From: Micrococcales bacterium
Lineage (GTDB): Bacteria; Actinomycetota; Actinomycetes; S36-B12; UBA10799
Reading direction: 5' to 3'
Length of the DNA: 5,010 bases
NCBI GenBank assembly: GCA_023252115.1
Contig: JAHEXM010000114.1
Span: 1,167-6,176 of the forward strand
Below, piece by piece: positions 1 to 5,010 of this stretch. Positions within the stretch are counted from its first letter, which is position 1. Each line of letters starts with the position of its first letter. A model generated the notes under the pieces. It was not told where the DNA came from. It did not search any database and saw nothing but the letters and a program-made list of their open reading frames with translations. The translations under genes and the position numbers were made by a program.

Positions 1-46
1 CCGGCCAACCAGTCACCTCTTGCACCAACCCGCCCCCTGAATTAAC

Positions 47-54
47 AAGGAGGG
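47..54 (+). promoter_or_regulatory. Shine-Dalgarno of pnp
   Basis: AAGGAGGG lies 5 nt before the ATG at 60 and is nearly a full complement to the 16S rRNA 3' end. It fixes the pnp start and predicts strong initiation. It is the strongest ribosome binding site in the window; the three downstream genes have weak or ambiguous ones, which fits initiation at pnp followed by coupled translation. The rest of 1-59 holds no recognisable end of rpsO (the usual upstream gene) and no convincing promoter. Confidence 0.85.
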
Positions 55-59
55 CACCC

Positions 60-2279
60 ATGGAGGGTCCCGACGTTCAATCCGCCGAAGCCGTAATTGA
101 TAACGGTTCATTTGGCACTCGCACTATCCGATTCGAATCGGGCCGTTTGGCTCGTCAGGCAGCTGGATCAGCTGTCGCCTACCTCGACGACGACACCATG
201 TTGTTGTCGGCAACGACTGCCTCAAAGCGTCCCAAGGAAAACTTGGACTTCTTCCCACTCACCGTGGATGTCGAAGAGCGCATGTATGCAGCTGGAAAGA
301 TTCCTGGCTCATTCTTCCGCCGTGAAGGACGTCCGAGCGAGGATGCAATTTTGACCTGCCGCCTAATCGACCGTCCGCTGCGCCCAAGCTTCGTCAAGGG
401 TTTGCGTAACGAGATCCAGGTTGTAGTCACAGTGCTTTCGCTCAACCCGGATCACGCGTATGACGTCGTTGCAATCAACGCAGCTTCGATGTCTACACAG
501 ATTGCCGGACTGCCATTCAGTGGTCCGATCGGTGCAGTTCGCGTCGCACTGATCAAGGGTCAGTGGGTTGCGTTCCCCGACCACAGTCAACTCGAAGAAG
601 CTGTGTTCGACATGGTCGTTGCTGGCCGCATCGTGGGCGATGACGTCGCCATCATGATGGTGGAAGCTGAAGCAACCGAGCGCACCATCGAGCTCGTAGC
701 TGGTGGGGCAACTGCCCCGACTGAGGACGTTGTCGCCGAGGGCTTGGAAGCTTCGAAGAAGTTCATCCGAGTTCTGTGTGATGCACAGTCAGCGCTGGCG
801 GCTCAGGTTTCGAAGGAGACGGCCGACTACCCAGTCTTCTTGGACTACGAAGACGATGCCTACGAAGCCGTTGCAGCTATTGCAACTGATGAGCTTGCAG
901 CAGCAATGACCATTGCGGACAAACAAGACCGTGACGACAAACTTGATGTTGTCAAGGCTGCGGTTGCTGAAAAGCTCGCTGACCAGTTCGAAGGTCGCGA
1001 GAAAGAAATCGGTGGCGCACTTAAGGCATTGACCAAGAAGGTTGTTCGTCAGAGCATTCTTCGTGACAAGGTCCGCATCGACGGTCGTGGGTTGGCCGAC
1101 ATTCGCGCACTTTCGGCCGAGGTCGAGGTCATTCCGCGCGCACACGGCTCGGCGCTGTTCGAGCGTGGCGAAACTCAGATCATGGGTGTCACCACTCTGA
1201 ACATGCTCCGCATGGAACAGCAGCTCGACACGTTGAGCCCGGTGACGCGCAAGCGTTATATGCACAACTACAACTTCCCGCCGTACTCAACGGGTGAGAC
1301 CGGCCGCGTAGGTTCGCCTAAGCGACGCGAAATTGGTCACGGGGCATTGGCGGAGCGGGCTTTGATCCCGGTTCTGCCGTCGCGCGAAGAGTTCCCGTAC
1401 GCGATCCGGCAGGTGTCCGAGGCTCTCGGTTCCAACGGTTCAACGTCAATGGGTTCGGTGTGTGCCTCGACGATGTCGTTGTACAACGCAGGTGTTCCTC
1501 TTCGTTCGCCAGTGGCTGGTATTGCAATGGGTCTGATCTCGGACGAGGTTGACGGCAAGACGGAATACGTTGCGCTGACAGACATCCTCGGAGCCGAAGA
1601 CGCATTCGGTGACATGGACTTCAAGGTCGCCGGAACCAAGGACTTCGTCACTGCATTGCAGCTTGACACCAAGCTCGACGGAATCCCGGCTTCAGTTCTT
1701 GGTGGTGCGCTGACGCAGGCATACCAAGCTCGCTTGGCCATCTTGGACGTCATGCTCGAAGCGATTGATGAGCCCGACGAAATGTCGAAGCTTGCACCGC
1801 GCATCATCGCCGTCAAGATTCCGACTGACAAGATCGGTGAAGTCATTGGCCCGAAGGGCAAGATGATCAACCAGATCCAGGAAGATACTGGCGCCGAGAT
1901 CAGCATCGAAGACGACGGCACGATCTACATCGGTGCAACCAATGGCGAATCAGCCGAGGCTGCGCGCGACACGATCAACCAAATTGCCAACCCGACGATG
2001 CCGAACGTTGGTGAGCGCTACTTGGGAACTGTCGTCAAGACGACCAACTTTGGTGCGTTCATCTCGTTGGTTCCGGGTCGCGATGGATTGCTGCACATCT
2101 CCGAGATCAAGAAGCTCGTGGGTGGAAAGCGTGTCGACAATGTCGAAGACGTGCTGAACGTCGGACAAAAGGTTCAGGTAGTTATCAAAGAGGTCGACCC
2201 GCGCGGCAAGTTGTCGCTCTCGCCGGTTCTTGAAGATGACGCCCCAGCCGAGCCGGCCACAGTCGGCGCCGAGGCCTGA
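60..2279 (+). CDS. pnp: Polyribonucleotide nucleotidyltransferase (PNPase, also called GpsI in actinomycetes)
   Basis: This cytoplasmic 3'-5' exoribonuclease uses phosphate to degrade RNA to nucleoside diphosphates and can also add 3' tails in reverse. The 739 residues have the complete family layout: a first RNase PH domain (about 14-147) with the [20 protein letters not shown] and FFRREGR (85-91) signatures, an all-helical linker (about 245-325), the catalytic second RNase PH domain (about 328-560), a KH domain (about 583-642) with the GPKG loop at 597-600, and an S1 domain (about 650-720). By alignment to E. coli D486, D492 and K494, the catalytic residues are D514, D520 and K522 in the segment [17 protein letters not shown] at 422-428 is also present. 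The length equals that of Streptomyces PNPase as I remember it, and the sequence is full of actinobacterial signatures. The strong ribosome binding site at 47-54 fixes the start. The acidic Ala/Pro/Glu tail (about 725-739) is typical. In Streptomyces the enzyme was first described as guanosine pentaphosphate synthetase, hence the name gpsI. It heads the operon; rpsO usually lies upstream but is outside the window. Confidence 0.98.
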   Translation: MEGPDVQSAEAVIDNGSFGTRTIRFESGRLARQAAGSAVAYLDDDTMLLSATTASKRPKENLDFFPLTVDVEERMYAAGKIPGSFFRREGRPSEDAILTCRLIDRPLRPSFVKGLRNEIQVVVTVLSLNPDHAYDVVAINAASMSTQIAGLPFSGPIGAVRVALIKGQWVAFPDHSQLEEAVFDMVVAGRIVGDDVAIMMVEAEATERTIELVAGGATAPTEDVVAEGLEASKKFIRVLCDAQSALAAQVSKETADYPVFLDYEDDAYEAVAAIATDELAAAMTIADKQDRDDKLDVVKAAVAEKLADQFEGREKEIGGALKALTKKVVRQSILRDKVRIDGRGLADIRALSAEVEVIPRAHGSALFERGETQIMGVTTLNMLRMEQQLDTLSPVTRKRYMHNYNFPPYSTGETGRVGSPKRREIGHGALAERALIPVLPSREEFPYAIRQVSEALGSNGSTSMGSVCASTMSLYNAGVPLRSPVAGIAMGLISDEVDGKTEYVALTDILGAEDAFGDMDFKVAGTKDFVTALQLDTKLDGIPASVLGGALTQAYQARLAILDVMLEAIDEPDEMSKLAPRIIAVKIPTDKIGEVIGPKGKMINQIQEDTGAEISIEDDGTIYIGATNGESAEAARDTINQIANPTMPNVGERYLGTVVKTTNFGAFISLVPGRDGLLHISEIKKLVGGKRVDNVEDVLNVGQKVQVVIKEVDPRGKLSLSPVLEDDAPAEPATVGAEA

Positions 2280-2287
2280 CGCGTTCA

Positions 2288-4416
<2,129 letters not shown>

Positions 4417-4419
4417 CCA

Positions 4420-4809
4420 ATGCGCGAACGTTCCAGGCTTCCGATGATTGCGATCGGACTGGTGCTGGTTTTCATCGTGTACCTGCTGATTGTCGGCACA
4501 GAGGCAGTTGCGCTCGTGCGCTCAGGGTCTTTCGGTGCAGTGGTTGCCGGCGTCTTGCTGTTGTTGCTTCCTGTTGCTGGCCTGCTTGCCGTCTGGCGCG
4601 AGCTTCGATTCAGCGCCAGGGTCAAAGAGATGGGCAAAAGACTCGAAGAAGAAGGCGGACCGACGACTGAGATCGAGGGCCAGGGACATAATGAGGCAGA
4701 TCCGGCCGACTGGCGTTCGTGGTACGTGCTTGCATCGACCTATGACGCCGAGGGCGACCACAAGAAGGCGCGCGCAGCTATGCGCCACGCGCTAACGCTG
4801 TACTCCTGA
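4420..4809 (+). CDS. Small membrane protein with C-terminal TPR-like segment, function unknown
   Basis: The protein has 129 residues. Two hydrophobic helices are visible, about 8-27 and 37-59, separated by a short polar turn (TEAVALVRSGS). Basic residues before the first helix (MRERSR) and after the second (WRELRFSARVK) predict that both ends are cytoplasmic. A charged, probably coiled segment follows (about 61-80, ending EEEGG), then a flexible acidic linker, and then ADPADWRSWYVLASTYDAEGD with ARAAMRHAL (about 94-126), which fits one tetratricopeptide repeat. From memory, Streptomyces and related genomes carry a two-helix protein with the same ending (DPDDW...A..Y.....ARKAM..A) directly after dapB; this copy has a shorter linker. 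No enzyme motif is present. A single TPR suggests protein binding at the membrane, but that is inference. The ATG is 3 nt after the dapB stop, with a weak GGGA 9 nt upstream, so it is probably coupled to dapB. Its last 32 bp overlap the convergent gene. Confidence 0.85.
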   Translation: MRERSRLPMIAIGLVLVFIVYLLIVGTEAVALVRSGSFGAVVAGVLLLLLPVAGLLAVWRELRFSARVKEMGKRLEEEGGPTTEIEGQGHNEADPADWRSWYVLASTYDAEGDHKKARAAMRHALTLYS

Positions 4810-5010
4810 AACTGGCGATCTCCGTGGCGCGGGGGAGCACCTCGTGCAAGTCTGCGGGCACAAGTGAGATCCGCGTTCGGCGCTCAACCAAGTCTTCGAT
4901 GCAAGTGGCGCCTTCGGCCTGCTGGCCCCACAACAGCTCGACACCACGCACATCGACCTCGCTGCCCATCGGTGCCAACAGTTGGGCGTCGTGCTCAGCG
5001 AGTGCGGCCC
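4778..5010 (-). CDS. glpD: Glycerol-3-phosphate dehydrogenase, C-terminal end (partial at window edge)
   Basis: An open - strand frame runs from the window edge to a TAG at 4780-4778, giving the last 76 residues of a protein whose start lies beyond 5010. Codon use looks genuinely coding. The segment AEGATCIEDLVERRTRISL matches, from memory, the end of the C-terminal helical domain of aerobic FAD-dependent GlpD, where actinobacterial versions read roughly HEGA-x3-DD-x2-x-RRTRIS. The preceding VRGVELLW fits the AEVxYA strand, and about 28 residues follow the RRTRIS block, similar to E. coli GlpD though shorter than the long tails of mycobacterial GlpD. GlpD oxidises sn-glycerol 3-phosphate to dihydroxyacetone phosphate and passes electrons to quinones at the membrane. 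The FAD-binding part is not visible, so the name rests on a short tail. The gene converges on the pnp-dapB unit and overlaps its last gene by 32 bp. Confidence 0.68.
   Translation of the reverse strand, partial: AALAEHDAQLLAPMGSEVDVRGVELLWGQQAEGATCIEDLVERRTRISLVPADLHEVLPRATEIASFRSTALARGA

Noticed and set aside
20..48. TTGCAC (20-25) and TAACAA (43-48) with 17-nt spacing as a possible sigma-A promoter for pnp
   Set aside because: The -10 match is poor and overlaps the Shine-Dalgarno, so a start site there would remove the ribosome binding site from the transcript.
1..59. Possible end of rpsO upstream of pnp
   Set aside because: The reading frames here do not show the ribosomal protein S15 C-terminus; only leader sequence is visible.
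56..68. ACCC / GGGT mini-hairpin placing the pnp ATG in its loop
   Set aside because: Four base pairs with a 5-nt loop is expected by chance and is too weak to control initiation.
1337..1921. Long open frame of 194 codons on the - strand inside pnp
   Set aside because: It is antisense to the highly conserved catalytic, KH-proximal part of PNPase, has a low-complexity Ser/Arg/Pro-rich product, and resembles no family. It is a by-product of codon use in the real gene.
4841..4864. CTCGTGC / GCACAAG imperfect stem as a terminator for the + strand operon
   Set aside because: It has only 6 of 7 pairs with a mismatch, a 10-nt loop and no T-run, and it lies within the coding part of the convergent gene.

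Overview
The window looks like chromosomal housekeeping sequence from an actinomycete (class Actinomycetes/Actinobacteria) of moderate G+C, mid-50s percent by eye. The PNPase, M16 peptidase and dihydrodipicolinate reductase all read like their Streptomyces and Mycobacterium counterparts, as recalled from memory with no search run. The moderate G+C is lower than in Streptomyces, so a freshwater, marine or soil actinobacterial lineage is plausible, but I cannot name a genus. Coding density is very high and no gene-free stretch exceeds 60 bases.

Layout: bases 1-59 are a short leader with a strong Shine-Dalgarno. Four genes follow on the + strand in one tight unit: pnp (60-2279), an M16 zinc protease (2288-3667), dapB (3649-4416) and a small two-helix membrane protein with a C-terminal TPR-like segment (4420-4809). 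Spacings are 8 nt, an overlap of 4 or 19 nt depending on the dapB start, and 3 nt. This is almost certainly one transcription unit with translational coupling. On the - strand, converging on it, is the C-terminal end of a gene I read as glpD (aerobic glycerol-3-phosphate dehydrogenase). It enters at the right edge, stops at 4778, and overlaps the end of the TPR gene by 32 bp.

The operon mixes RNA turnover (PNPase), a protein-processing peptidase and a step of the lysine/diaminopimelate pathway (DapB). This grouping is a known actinobacterial gene order and not a dedicated pathway. The small TPR membrane protein is a recurrent but uncharacterised neighbour of dapB.

I see no mobile element, CRISPR array, RNA gene or novel multi-gene system. 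The most notable non-coding signal is a perfect 15-bp inverted repeat (2304-2318 / 2332-2346) just after the pnp stop, inside the first codons of the peptidase gene. It would form a very stable mRNA hairpin. The convergent glpD end, where related actinomycetes often carry thyX, is a secondary point of interest.
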